A stretch of DNA of 64,000 nt from Thermoplasmata archaeon (GTDB taxonomy: Archaea > Thermoplasmatota > Thermoplasmata > UBA10834). The translations under genes were made by a program, and so were the position numbers. The notes under the pieces were generated by a model. The model was given only the letters and a program-made list of their open reading frames with translations, made no database searches and was not told where the DNA came from. Location of the stretch: assembly GCA_020696365.1 (NCBI GenBank), contig JAEHCM010000002.1, positions 144,751 to 208,750 of the forward strand, in the 5' to 3' direction. Numbering within the stretch: position 1 is the stretch's first letter; each line of letters begins with the position of its first letter. Positions 1 through 8,429 of this stretch are shown here, piece by piece.

Positions 1-956
1 CCGACCTCGAACAGGAAGGCGAACACGTCCTCTGATCCATAGAGCCAATCGAGCGAGTCGCCCGTCGTTGGATACAGCCCGACGGACTGGTCGGCCTCGT
101 AACCGATCAGGTCCGCGAGCTCGTTGCCGATCCGCACGAGGTCATCATTGTCAGGAGGCAGATCGGTCGTGTAACCCCAGGGCCACATCACCAGATTGCT
201 GTGCGTGTGGAAGTCTATTGCGACGGTGAAGCTGTGGCTCTGCGCGAGGTCCCTTATGGCCTGCGTCTCGGGCTCGGAGAAGGCGTACTCGCCGCAGTAG
301 ATGTCAGATGATGTAATGTCAGAGGTGCCAACGCCGCCCCATTCACCGAGCGGGTCACCGTTCGCCGAACCGTCGTAGTTGCGGTTCAGGTCGACGCCAT
401 ACGTGGTGTCACCGTTGTCCCTTCGGTTCTTCCGCCACATGTCGTCGTACATCATAGCGTACTCCAGACCATCGGGGTTCACGACGGGTACTATCCATGT
501 CTCCCGGTTATCGACCAACCAGCTGATCCTGGAGTCTGAGCCGTATGAATCTGTGAGGTTCTCGATCAGCTGAAGCGCGATCTCGGTCGTAGGCCACTCC
601 CTCGCATGATGAAGGGCCATTATCAACACCTCAGGCTCGTCCTCGTCGGAGCCGACGTTGTCCGATATCTTGATTGCCAGGATGTCCCGGTCTGCAATGC
701 CCTCTGTCTTCTCCCAACTATCCCCGATATCGTATACCTTCGCGATATCGGAGTGCACCGACTCTGTATCGTACAGGGTCTCAACCACGGTTGAGAAGTT
801 CCTGTAGGCATAATCGACAGGAGGCCCATCCGCGCCCAGGTCAGGTTCGATAAGAATGACTGGGCAGTCAGACCCCCCATCGGGAATCGTTCCTGCTCCT
901 GGCAGGACAAGGACCGCTGAAACCAATGCGGCGATAATCAAACAGACTCTGATCAT
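1..956 (-). CDS. Secreted M14 zinc carboxypeptidase (3' end cut by window edge)
   Basis: The leftward reading frame starts at ATG 956 behind a GAGGTG ribosome site and runs off the left edge, so the C-terminus is missing. It begins with a signal peptide (residues 1-20). The M14 zinc-carboxypeptidase core is visible: HHAREW (zinc ligands H117 and E120), NPDG near 160, WRKNRR, then DLNRNYD near 189-195 (substrate-binding Asn-Arg), and DFHTHS carrying the third zinc ligand. The family removes C-terminal amino acids from peptides. With a signal peptide it should act outside the cell, in line with the other secreted proteases in this window. Family and motifs are seen directly; substrate specificity is unknown. 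Confidence 0.9.
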   Translation of the reverse strand, partial: MIRVCLIIAALVSAVLVLPGAGTIPDGGSDCPVILIEPDLGADGPPVDYAYRNFSTVVETLYDTESVHSDIAKVYDIGDSWEKTEGIADRDILAIKISDNVGSDEDEPEVLIMALHHAREWPTTEIALQLIENLTDSYGSDSRISWLVDNRETWIVPVVNPDGLEYAMMYDDMWRKNRRDNGDTTYGVDLNRNYDGSANGDPLGEWGGVGTSDITSSDIYCGEYAFSEPETQAIRDLAQSHSFTVAIDFHTHSNLVMWPWGYTTDLPPDNDDLVRIGNELADLIGYEADQSVGLYPTTGDSLDWLYGSEDVFAFLFEV

Positions 957-1095
957 GGTCAATGCACACCTCGTGTTGGATCTGGTTTTTCGATGCAGTC
1001 CTTGGAGCAACGCACTGGGCCAGTCAGGAGGCCGCGGGGTCGTTTATGTCCGTAACGCTATTTACCGCTTCTGGAGAGTTTTGTAGGAACCACGG

Positions 1096-1383
1096 TCAGC
1101 CGCCGCTCACAGGTGGAAGGAACGAGACCTCGTCGCCATCCTTCAGCTCGAGCCCGGCAGCGCCGTATTCCTTGTTCACGGAGAGGATGATGTGGTCCCT
1201 GTACCTAGCCATATCAGGGAATCTCTCGATGTAACTATCAAGGAGTTTCTTAACAGTGGTCCCTTCCGGGATCTCGAGCTCCTCCTCTTTCGTTCCGATT
1301 ATGTCTCTGAAGGACGCAAACATCTTCACTCGGACCTTGATAATCCATACCCCCTCGGTTCTACGGTCAACTACTATGAGCAT
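1096..1383 (-). CDS. MoaD/ThiS-type ubiquitin-fold sulfur carrier (SAMP-like)
   Basis: This 95-residue protein has the beta-grasp pattern of MoaD, with KMFASFRDIIG near residues 20-30, an EIPEGTTVKKLLD helix region and the C-terminus PPVSGG. The terminal Gly-Gly is the residue pair that E1-like enzymes adenylate, so the protein may serve molybdopterin synthesis, tRNA thiolation or protein conjugation as archaeal SAMPs do. The first roughly 18 residues are atypical; a GTG giving MKMFASFRD is a possible later start. No MoaE or E1 gene lies beside it, so the pathway cannot be assigned from context. Confidence 0.8.
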   Translation of the reverse strand: MLIVVDRRTEGVWIIKVRVKMFASFRDIIGTKEEELEIPEGTTVKKLLDSYIERFPDMARYRDHIILSVNKEYGAAGLELKDGDEVSFLPPVSGG

Positions 1384-1814
1384 CTCCTATTCAAATTCTC
1401 CCCGCGTCCGGCCCGTGGACCCTGCGGTAACTAATCGTTGTGTCCACGAACGGAGTCGGGATATCACCGTTAATTACATCAGTCCTCCGAATACGACTTT
1501 AATACGCACACATTGGGTCGATACTAGTATGCTGGCGCCCCGCATGTGATAAACAATCAGATAAATGACCAGGTAAGACATGGTGCCGTTTCCACTAGAA
1601 CAATGAGACGTACTATTACCAAATCGTGTCTGGAAAGCTCTTTAAACTGAGCAACACGATTGGGCAACTTACACTCAACAACAAAGCTTTTCGCATCCTA
1701 AGCAGGCAGATACCTAGGGGTAGCATGCTGCGCTTGTAACAAGTGGCGATGCCATCGACGGATGCGAAATCCTGAGCAATCTGAAATGCGTTTCACTGAA
1801 GCCAGAGGGGGAGA
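1384..1814. other. Intergenic region upstream of nrdJ with a possible structured leader
   Basis: No convincing gene is present. TATA-like stretches occur near 1495-1504 (ctttaata) and 1640-1648 (tctttaaac) on the plus strand. A 75-nt segment at 1692-1766 is closed by a perfect 7-bp complement (CGCATCC at 1692 and GGATGCG at 1760) and holds a CTTG-TAA-CAAG hairpin inside. It lacks the TTCRA loop of a tRNA. It would sit in the 5' leader of the reductase mRNA. Confidence 0.4.
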
Positions 1815-4800
1815 ATGTCGACGACGCCGGATCAACCAAGAGGGGGCACTGTCGGCCCTAGAAACAAAGAAGAAGGCAGAGGTAGAGGCTGGGACCTCGA
1901 GCCACAGATCGGTGCAAACGCCAAGACAGTACTGGAGAGGAGGTACCTCCGGAAGGGAGACGATGGGAAGCCCGTAGAGACTCCAAGACAACTTTTCGAG
2001 AGGGTGGCCCGGGCCATTGCGTCCGCAGAGGCGAACTATGGAGGGTCCGAGGAGGAGGTCGAGAAGACCGCACGGCGATTCTACGAGGCCATGGCACGCC
2101 AGGAGTTCTTGCCGAACAGCCCGACACTTATGAACGCGGGTCGAGAGCTCGGGCAGCTGTCTGCCTGCTTCGTTCTTCCGATAGGCGACTCGATGGAGGA
2201 GATATTCGACGCCATCAAGTTCACAGCACTCATCCACAAATGTCTCGTCCCAGAGACACTCGTGATGACGGACCGGGGCTGTAGGAAGCTCGGAGCGATC
2301 GAGAAAGGCGTCTGGATAGAAACCCATGATGGAATGGACAAGGTCGTCGGGCGGCATTCGAACGGCGTGCAAGAAGTGTTCACGTTGGAAACCGTCGAGG
2401 GCTACTCCGTCTCGGGAACAGGGCTCCACCGGCTTATGGTGAGGAGCAGGGAAGGAGCACACGAGTGGAGGCAGATCGACGAACTGCACAGAGACGACAC
2501 CCTCCTCATGAAGCTCGGGGGATGGCTGGGGGGAGTATTGGAAAGTGTCGACTGTGAGGTAGAAGAGATACTACAATCAGGCGTCGACGAGAGGGTCATC
2601 GAAAGCGACGAGCGCGCCCTCTGCGAATTCCTCAGAAGAGCGTTCACCGAACACGGCGGGATCGGCCCGACTGGCGTGATCTCGGTAGACCTTGCCTCCG
2701 AAGAGACCGCGAGGGATGTTCAGACCATGCTGTTCTATGTCGGTGTGCCAACCATCCGTAGAGGAAGTGCCCTGACAATCTGTACTCGGTCCGGCTTTCA
2801 AGTATTCCGAGACAAGATCGGCTTCGATTCCATCACCCTGAACAGGCGAACGGCCGAGACCGACGAGAGGGAGCTTTCTGCTGCTCTGAACAGTGCAGGC
2901 GTTGCCCACGACGAAGCGGACGACGAAGGGTTCTTCTGTGTCACCGTGAAGGAACTTGTGCCTCAGGGGGAGCGTGATGTCGTGGACCTCACCGTGGAAG
3001 GCACCCACGCCTACCTGGCGAACGGCTTCGTGTCGCACAACAGCGGGGGCGGAACTGGGTTCAGCTTCTCGAGACTCCGGCCGGCCAGCGACTCGGTCAA
3101 GAGCACCGCAGGCGTGTCGAGCGGCCCAATCTCGTTCATGGAGGTCTTCAACACCGCAACGGAGACCATCAAGCAGGGAGGCACCAGACGCGGGGCGAAC
3201 ATGGGCATCCTGAGGGTGGACCATCCAGACATCATTCAGTTCATAACGAGCAAGAAGGACAGCACCAAGCTGACCAACTTCAACATCTCCGTCGCGCTGA
3301 CGGACAAGTTCATGGCAGCTCTTACGGAGGACGGGGAGTATGAGCTCGTCAATCCGAGGACCAAGGAGCCTGCATCCAAGATGAAGGCCCGCAAGGTGTT
3401 CGACATGATCGTGAACATGGCCTGGCGGAACGGCGAGCCGGGGATCATCTTCCTGGACAGGATTAACAGAGACAACCCGACGCCACACATCGGCGAGATC
3501 GAGAGCACCAACCCTTGTGGGGAGCAGCCCCTGCTGCCCTTCGAGTCGTGCAACCTCGGGTCCATCAACCTGGCCAAGATGCTGAGACTAGAGGGGGGGC
3601 AGTCCGCCGTCGACTACGACAGGCTGCGCGAGACAGTCCACTGGTCGGTGAGGTTCCTGGACGACGTGATTGACGTCAACAAGTATCCTCTGAAGCAGAT
3701 CGAGGAGATGACGAAGGCGAACCGCAAGATAGGCCTGGGAGTCATGGGGTTCGCGGACATGCTCCTACGCATGGGCATCCCATACGATGCCGACGAAGCG
3801 CTCGATCTCGGAAGAAGATTGATGAAATTCATCGATGAAGAAGGACGCAAGGCGTCTGCTGCGCTGGCCCAGGAGCGCGGGAACTTCCCGAACTTCGACG
3901 GCAGCAGAATCGCCGAGAGGTACGACGGGATGAGGAACGCCACGGTCACGACCATCGCCCCGACCGGGACGATAAGCATCATAGCATCCGCGTCGAGCGG
4001 CATAGAGCCGATATTCGCGGTGGCATACGTGAGGAACGTGATGGATAAGGACATCCTGCCGGAGGTGAACCCGATATTCGAGGAGGTGGCTGAGGGCAGA
4101 GGGTTCTACTCGGACGCGATGATGAAGGAGATTGCCGCCCAGGGCTCTGTGAGCGACGTGAAGGGAGTCCCGGAGGACGTCCGAAAGCTGTTCGTCACCG
4201 CGTTGGACATCGACCCGGAAGCGCACATACGCATGCAGGCGGCATTCCAGGAGCACACGGACAACGCGGTCTCGAAGACGGTCAACTTCCCGAACGAAGC
4301 GACGACGGCGGATGTCGAGAAGGCGTACCTCCTCGCCTATGAGCTCGGGTGCAAAGGCGTCACCGTGTATAGGTACGGGAGTAGGGATGACCAGGTCCTG
4401 AGCGTCGGTGATGCGCCTGCGAAGGCGCAGGCCGCCGAGGATGGCGATGAGGATTCGCGCGCGCCCAGGCCGAGGCCTTATGTCACCAAGGGTTCGACGC
4501 AGCGGATCGAGACCGGGTGCGGGCATCTGTATGTCACGATAAACGAGGATGAGAACGGACTCTGCGAGGTGTTCACGCAGATGGGAAAGTCCGGAGGCTG
4601 CACCGCCTCCCAGTCTGAGGCGATAGGTCGCCTGCTCTCGCTGGCGCTCAGGTCGGGGATAGAGCCTGAGTCGATAGTGAAGCAGCTGAGGGGCATCAGG
4701 TGCCCGTCTCCGCTTTGGCAGCCCGGAGGGATGATACTCTCGTGCAGCGACGCCGTGGCAAAGGCCCTTGAGCGCTATTCCAAGGGCCGGTCGGCGGTCA

Positions 4801-4964
4801 GGGAAGGCGCGGACAGGGACTGGTCTGGAGGCGCGACGGTCGAGAAGCAGAACCACGTGGACAGGGGTGATGTGTGTCCCGAGTGTCCCGAGTGCGGAAG
4901 CATGGTGGAGTACGTCGAGGGATGCGTGGTATGCAGGACCTGCGGGTACTCCCGCTGCTGGTGA
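1815..4964 (+). CDS. nrdJ: Adenosylcobalamin-dependent (class II) ribonucleotide reductase, intein-containing
   Basis: The product reduces ribonucleotides to deoxyribonucleotides with a B12-generated thiyl radical. The 1049-residue precursor has an N-terminal ATP-cone-poor region, LPNSPTLMNAG at 99-108, then an intein (143-409), then SGGGTGFSFSRLRP. The catalytic region NPCGEQPLLPFESCNLGSIN and the TTIAPTGTISIIA phosphate-binding loop follow. The C-terminus has the NrdJ TSCPD-like domain (YVTINEDENG, QMGKSGGC) and a zinc ribbon of paired CPEC and CRTC motifs. Start ATG 1815 has the strong ribosome site GAGGGGGAGA. Without the intein the mature enzyme would be 782 residues, normal for archaeal NrdJ. 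No B12-independent partner subunit is nearby. Confidence 0.96.
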   Translation: MSTTPDQPRGGTVGPRNKEEGRGRGWDLEPQIGANAKTVLERRYLRKGDDGKPVETPRQLFERVARAIASAEANYGGSEEEVEKTARRFYEAMARQEFLPNSPTLMNAGRELGQLSACFVLPIGDSMEEIFDAIKFTALIHKCLVPETLVMTDRGCRKLGAIEKGVWIETHDGMDKVVGRHSNGVQEVFTLETVEGYSVSGTGLHRLMVRSREGAHEWRQIDELHRDDTLLMKLGGWLGGVLESVDCEVEEILQSGVDERVIESDERALCEFLRRAFTEHGGIGPTGVISVDLASEETARDVQTMLFYVGVPTIRRGSALTICTRSGFQVFRDKIGFDSITLNRRTAETDERELSAALNSAGVAHDEADDEGFFCVTVKELVPQGERDVVDLTVEGTHAYLANGFVSHNSGGGTGFSFSRLRPASDSVKSTAGVSSGPISFMEVFNTATETIKQGGTRRGANMGILRVDHPDIIQFITSKKDSTKLTNFNISVALTDKFMAALTEDGEYELVNPRTKEPASKMKARKVFDMIVNMAWRNGEPGIIFLDRINRDNPTPHIGEIESTNPCGEQPLLPFESCNLGSINLAKMLRLEGGQSAVDYDRLRETVHWSVRFLDDVIDVNKYPLKQIEEMTKANRKIGLGVMGFADMLLRMGIPYDADEALDLGRRLMKFIDEEGRKASAALAQERGNFPNFDGSRIAERYDGMRNATVTTIAPTGTISIIASASSGIEPIFAVAYVRNVMDKDILPEVNPIFEEVAEGRGFYSDAMMKEIAAQGSVSDVKGVPEDVRKLFVTALDIDPEAHIRMQAAFQEHTDNAVSKTVNFPNEATTADVEKAYLLAYELGCKGVTVYRYGSRDDQVLSVGDAPAKAQAAEDGDEDSRAPRPRPYVTKGSTQRIETGCGHLYVTINEDENGLCEVFTQMGKSGGCTASQSEAIGRLLSLALRSGIEPESIVKQLRGIRCPSPLWQPGGMILSCSDAVAKALERYSKGRSAVREGADRDWSGGATVEKQNHVDRGDVCPECPECGSMVEYVEGCVVCRTCGYSRCW
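2241..3041 (+). mobile_element. Intein in nrdJ with degenerate homing-endonuclease domain
   Basis: The in-frame insertion of 267 residues (143-409 of NrdJ) begins with Cys (CLVPETLVMTDRG, splicing block A) and ends VSHN, followed by extein Ser (block G plus the +1 nucleophile). It interrupts the conserved RNR sequence between TALIHK and SGGGTGF. The HRLMV stretch near residue 205 resembles block B. The middle holds LCEFLRRAFTEHGGI then TARDVQTMLFYVGVP, which align by eye with the second LAGLIDADG half, but the catalytic D-A-D-G is altered to T-E-H-G and a first motif is not evident. Splicing residues look intact; the endonuclease looks dead. Confidence 0.9.
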
Positions 4965-4990
4965 GCAGGCAAGAAGAGGGAAATGCAGTT

Positions 4991-5031
4991 TCCGGCTCCA
5001 CGGGATGCGGGGCCGGAGCGGATTTATTTTT
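4991..5031 (+). terminator. Hairpin plus T-rich tract after nrdJ
   Basis: A 9-bp stem (TCCGGCTCC 4991-4999 with GGGGCCGGA 5009-5017, one G-T pair) is followed by a T-rich run at 5022-5031. It lies 27 bases after the nrdJ stop and may end its transcript. Archaeal termination mainly uses T-tracts, so the hairpin may be incidental. Confidence 0.4.
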
Positions 5032-5098
5032 CGTGCCCGAACAGGTTGAACGGTCCAGGCTCGATCCGCGGAGGCAGATAGGATCGAGAGGGATTTCG

Positions 5099-5228
5099 AT
5101 GAGTGCAGTGTTGGCGATCGACGGGAGCCCCGGGAGAGACGGCAACATCGACGCGATGATAAGGGCTGGAACCCGCCAGGGCGCTTGCCAAGCGCGTCGT
5201 CTGTCTCTCAGAGGCGGACATGGTCTAG
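5099..5228 (+). pseudogene. Remnant of an NADPH-dependent FMN reductase (flavodoxin-fold)
   Basis: The frame opening at ATG 5099 gives MSAVLAIDGSPGRDGNIDAM, the classic N-terminus (GSPRxxGNT phosphate loop) of iron-sulfur flavoproteins/NADPH-dependent FMN reductases. It then passes into a stretch which, in the +1 frame, reads LEPARALAKRVVCLSEADM before a stop at 5226-5228, like the C-terminal helix of the same family. The central roughly 140 residues are absent. The simplest reading is internal deletion plus frame change. In its own frame the opening continues to 5257 and would give only a 52-residue peptide. Confidence 0.6.
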
Positions 5229-5434
5229 CATCACCCCTCAAGGACAGGGTATGCTAACTGTATCGAGAACCAGCCTGTATACCGAGGCCGTCCTCAAGAG
5301 GGTGTGACCGGAAGTCCGTCCTATCCACACCACCCGGCGGGGACGGCGATTCAGCATACCGCCAGTTGTTGGGGCTCAACCAGGGCTTTCGGCTCACCAC
5401 CCCGGAAGGAATATAATACATAGTCAAACCGATT
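5229..5434. other. Intergenic region before the OB-HD gene
   Basis: No gene is supported. The stretch is GC-rich with local complementarity, for example GGGG near 5369 against CCCC near 5400. It ends in the TATA element for the next gene. A small RNA cannot be excluded, but no known family was recognised. Confidence 0.3.
5410..5420 (+). promoter_or_regulatory. TATA box for the OB-HD gene (leaderless start)
   Basis: The sequence aatataatac lies about 25 bases before ATG 5435. That spacing puts the transcript start at or next to the start codon, so the mRNA is probably leaderless. Confidence 0.6.
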
Positions 5435-6442
5435 ATGGAGGACGCTGAACGCAGCGAGGAACGGTTGGATGGCATGGCCGACAAGCAATTGATCGGAGCG
5501 CTGGCCGCGGGTGACCGAGTCGACTCGTATTTCTCGGTGGCGTACAGGAAACCCGTCTCAGAGTACAGATACGGCCACATGTTCGAGTTCCGGGTCGCCG
5601 ACAGGACCGGCCAGATGACCGCGAAGTACTGGGGGGGAGATGACAGAGCCAGGGTCGAGTCGCTCCATGACTCGCTCAGTAAGGGGGATGTCGTCCGGAT
5701 AGTCGGCGAGGTGAGCGAGTTCAAGAGCCAGCTGGAGATCTCGATCAGCGAGAAGAACGGCGGGGTCGTTGAGCACCTCAGCGACGGAGACTACGACATC
5801 TCCGGGCTGCTGAAGACCCTGGACGGCATCCAGGAGATGAAGGATAGGCTTCTTGTCTTCGCCCGCAGCGTGGAGGAGCCTCATGTCTCCATGTTGCTGA
5901 AGAGCTTCTTCGAGCACGACGAGTTCATGGAGGCTTTCAGCGCCTGCCCGGCATCTATCCAGCTACACTCCGCTGCCGTGGGAGGGCTGCTGCATCACAC
6001 GCTGAACGTCGTGGAGATGTGCGTAAAAGTCATCCAGCTGCAGCCGAACCTCGACCGCGACCTCGTGATAGCCGGAGCCCTGCTCCATGATATAGGGAAA
6101 GTAAGGAGCTTCACGGTGGGGACGAGCATCAACCACACACCCGAAGGGAACCTCGTAGGCCATCTGACGATCGGCGACGAGGAGCTGGCTGCGAGGATCA
6201 GAACGATAGATGGCTTCCCTGAAGACCTTGCGATGAAGCTCAGGCACATCGTGTTGGCGCACCATGGTAAGAAGGAGTGGGGATCCCCCGTGGAACCGAT
6301 GATGCCGGAGGCGCTCCTGGTCCATCACGCGGACGACCTCGATGCCAAGCTGAACTACATGGTTACGAGGAGGGACGAAGCGGTCACCGAGGATGATTGG
6401 ACCTGGGACAGGAGGCGGTCCAGGCTAATCTACCTACGATAG
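5435..6442 (+). CDS. OB-fold/HD-domain 3'-5' exoribonuclease, YhaM-like
   Basis: The 335-residue protein joins an N-terminal OB-fold nucleic-acid-binding domain (about 30-125, with FEFRVADRTGQMTAKYW and GDVVRIVGEV) to an HD phosphohydrolase domain. The HD metal motifs are GGLLHHTLNV near 183-192, LLHDIGKVRSF near 216-226, and IVLAHHGKKEWGSP near 271-284. This order is that of bacterial YhaM/CBF1-type 3'-5' exonucleases. A role in RNA or DNA end trimming is therefore likely. It starts 25 bases after a TATA box and is transcribed alone. Confidence 0.82.
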   Translation: MEDAERSEERLDGMADKQLIGALAAGDRVDSYFSVAYRKPVSEYRYGHMFEFRVADRTGQMTAKYWGGDDRARVESLHDSLSKGDVVRIVGEVSEFKSQLEISISEKNGGVVEHLSDGDYDISGLLKTLDGIQEMKDRLLVFARSVEEPHVSMLLKSFFEHDEFMEAFSACPASIQLHSAAVGGLLHHTLNVVEMCVKVIQLQPNLDRDLVIAGALLHDIGKVRSFTVGTSINHTPEGNLVGHLTIGDEELAARIRTIDGFPEDLAMKLRHIVLAHHGKKEWGSPVEPMMPEALLVHHADDLDAKLNYMVTRRDEAVTEDDWTWDRRRSRLIYLR

Positions 6443-6488
6443 TCGCCTCCCCCGCGATACGCCGATATGTGTACATCAATGCAGCAAA

Positions 6489-6499
6489 AGGATATATAC
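6489..6499 (+). promoter_or_regulatory. TATA box for trpB2
   Basis: AGGATATATAC lies about 50 bases ahead of TTG 6545 and downstream of ATG 6467. Initiation about 25 bases downstream would exclude the upstream ATG and favours the TTG as the trpB2 start. Confidence 0.6.
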
Positions 6500-6544
6500 G
6501 GTCCACGTGGTCACCGTCTCCTCGCAACGAAGGGAGTGAGTGGA

Positions 6545-7846
6545 TTGAAGACAATTCGAACGACGCTTTCGCAAGAAGAGATGCCTAAGAAGTGGTACAA
6601 CATATTACCCGACCTGCCAGAGCCGCTCCCACCGCCGCTGAATCCGGCGACCAAGGAGCCGATCTCCCCGTCGGACCTCGAAGTCATCTTCCCGAAAGCG
6701 CTGATCGCCCAGGAGATGTCGTCGGAGAGCTACATCGACATACCCGATGAGGTGTTGGACTCATACCTGATGGTGATGAGGCCGAGTCCGCTCCAGCGAG
6801 CGGTCAGGCTCGAGAAGGCGTTGAAGACACCTGCGAAGATATACTTCAAGAGGGAGGACCTCAGCCCAGCAGGGAGTCACAAAACCAACACAGCGCTCGC
6901 GCAGGTGTACTACAACCTCAAGGAGGGCGTCGAGCGACTCACCACCGAGACAGGGGCTGGACAGTGGGGAACGGCGCTCAGCATGGCCTGCAACCACTTC
7001 GGCCTCGAGTGCCAGGTGTTCATGGTCAGGGCGAGCTACGACCAGAAGCCATACAGAAAGGTGATGATGCGTCTGTTCGGAGCCGATGTCAGTCCATCTC
7101 CCAGCAACCTCACAGAGTTCGGTAAGAAGCTCCTCGCCGAAGACAAGAACCACCCTGGGTCCCTGGGCATCGCCATCAGCGAGGCTATCGAGACATGCGT
7201 GAAGGACGAAAAGGCGAAGTACAGCCTGGGCAGCGTGCTCAACCACGTCATGATGCATCAGACCATCATCGGCCAGGAGGCGATGCTCCAGTTCCAGAAG
7301 CTGGGCGAGCAGCCGGACTACCTCGTCGGATGTGTCGGTGGCGGGTCCAACTTCGCCGGCTTCACATTCCCGTTCATCGGACAGAAGCTCAAGAAGAAGC
7401 TCGACACGGAGTTCGTCGCGGTCGAGCCGACGGTCGTGCCGACGCTGACCGCTGGCAAGTACGAGTACGATTTCGGCGACACTGCGGAGATGACGCCTCT
7501 GCTCATGATGTATACGCTCGGGCACGCGTTCATCCCGTCGCCTATCCACGCAGGTGGCCTTAGGTACCACGGTGCCGCGCCGACGGTCAGCGCTCTGAAG
7601 AATGCGGGTGTCGTGAAGGCGGTCGCATACGAGCAGAAGGAAGTGTTCGATGCTGCAGCGCTGTTCGCGAGGTCCGAGGGGATAATCCCGGCCCCCGAGA
7701 CGGCCCATGCCGTCAAGGCGGTGATCGACCTTGCCCTGCAGGCCAAAGAGAAGAACGAGGAGAAGATCATCGCGTTCAACTTCTCCGGACACGGCCTACT
7801 GGACCTGGCGGGATACGAGCATTACCTCGACGGCAACCTCACGTAG
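6545..7846 (+). CDS. trpB2: Tryptophan synthase beta chain-like protein, TrpB2 type
   Basis: This 433-residue PLP enzyme matches the TrpB2 branch: [20 protein letters not shown] at the N-terminus, the PLP lysine in [23 protein letters not shown], and the glycine-rich phosphate loop [13 protein letters not shown]. TrpB2 condenses indole (or uses phosphoserine in some archaea) with serine to form tryptophan without a tight TrpA partner. TTG 6545 is preferred because it yields the usual [17 protein letters not shown] start, follows a GGGAGTGAG ribosome site, and lies downstream of the TATA box. An ATG at 6467 is in frame but upstream of the promoter. No trpA or other trp gene is adjacent, so it may salvage indole. 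Confidence 0.92.
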   Translation: MKTIRTTLSQEEMPKKWYNILPDLPEPLPPPLNPATKEPISPSDLEVIFPKALIAQEMSSESYIDIPDEVLDSYLMVMRPSPLQRAVRLEKALKTPAKIYFKREDLSPAGSHKTNTALAQVYYNLKEGVERLTTETGAGQWGTALSMACNHFGLECQVFMVRASYDQKPYRKVMMRLFGADVSPSPSNLTEFGKKLLAEDKNHPGSLGIAISEAIETCVKDEKAKYSLGSVLNHVMMHQTIIGQEAMLQFQKLGEQPDYLVGCVGGGSNFAGFTFPFIGQKLKKKLDTEFVAVEPTVVPTLTAGKYEYDFGDTAEMTPLLMMYTLGHAFIPSPIHAGGLRYHGAAPTVSALKNAGVVKAVAYEQKEVFDAAALFARSEGIIPAPETAHAVKAVIDLALQAKEKNEEKIIAFNFSGHGLLDLAGYEHYLDGNLT

Positions 7847-7872
7847 GACGGTTCCGGAGCCGGATGGCAGGA

Positions 7873-8367
7873 TCAGGCGAAGTAGCTATTCTGGTCCTCG
7901 CGAAGGCGCCTGTAGGACGTTCTGAACTCAGGGCGTTCGAGCAGCTTGTCCAACCTGGCCTCGAGCTCTCCCTCGAGACGGTCCTGCCTGGAGTGGAAGT
8001 GTTCGTTCCTCAAAACGTCTGCGACATCCGAGGAGTACTGCTGCATCCCTAACATGACGATCGCGGACGCATCGGTCGCCTTGGATATGACTCCGAGCGG
8101 GATGGGGGAGCCACTCTTGGTCAGCTCGAACAGGTCGGGTGAGTTGGAACCGACCTCGCCACCAACCGCGACCATCCTCCTCGGGGACACCTCAGCGGAC
8201 CTGATCTGGTAGACCCTGTCCTCGGAGAAGATGAACGTGTCATACTTGCCGCTCACGTGGTCTCTACCGCTCAGGGCGCGCCACTCGTGCCTGCGTTCGC
8301 TGGAATCGTAGCGTCCCTTCAGATGCCGCATCAACTCGTCTATCCCGTGGAGCTCCATCCTTCCCAC
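7873..8367 (-). CDS. Hypothetical protein, 164 residues
   Basis: I do not recognise this family. It is a soluble protein with a basic-acidic N-terminus, a central stretch VYQIRSAEVSPRRMVAVGGE that looks like beta strands, and a helical, charged C-terminus (about 105-160). There is no signal peptide or membrane segment. Codon use resembles its neighbours, and it ends just after the convergent trpB2 gene. The start is GTG 8367 or the in-frame ATG at 8358, which sits directly on a GGGAAGG sequence. Confidence 0.6.
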   Translation of the reverse strand: MGRMELHGIDELMRHLKGRYDSSERRHEWRALSGRDHVSGKYDTFIFSEDRVYQIRSAEVSPRRMVAVGGEVGSNSPDLFELTKSGSPIPLGVISKATDASAIVMLGMQQYSSDVADVLRNEHFHSRQDRLEGELEARLDKLLERPEFRTSYRRLREDQNSYFA

Positions 8368-8429
8368 TCATCCATCAACCGGGAATGAGACCAACTCTTC
8401 GGGTCGTGCCCGACGGACGACCCGCGGGC

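Noticed and set aside
1692..1766. tRNA-like gene in the nrdJ leader
   Set aside because: The 7-bp closing stem and 75-nt size fit, but there is no TTCRA T-loop, no clear D-arm and no anticodon arm on either strand.
2577..3488. 303-residue minus-strand frame inside nrdJ
   Set aside because: It is antisense to the conserved reductase/intein and lacks any recognisable motif; GC-rich DNA yields such long frames.
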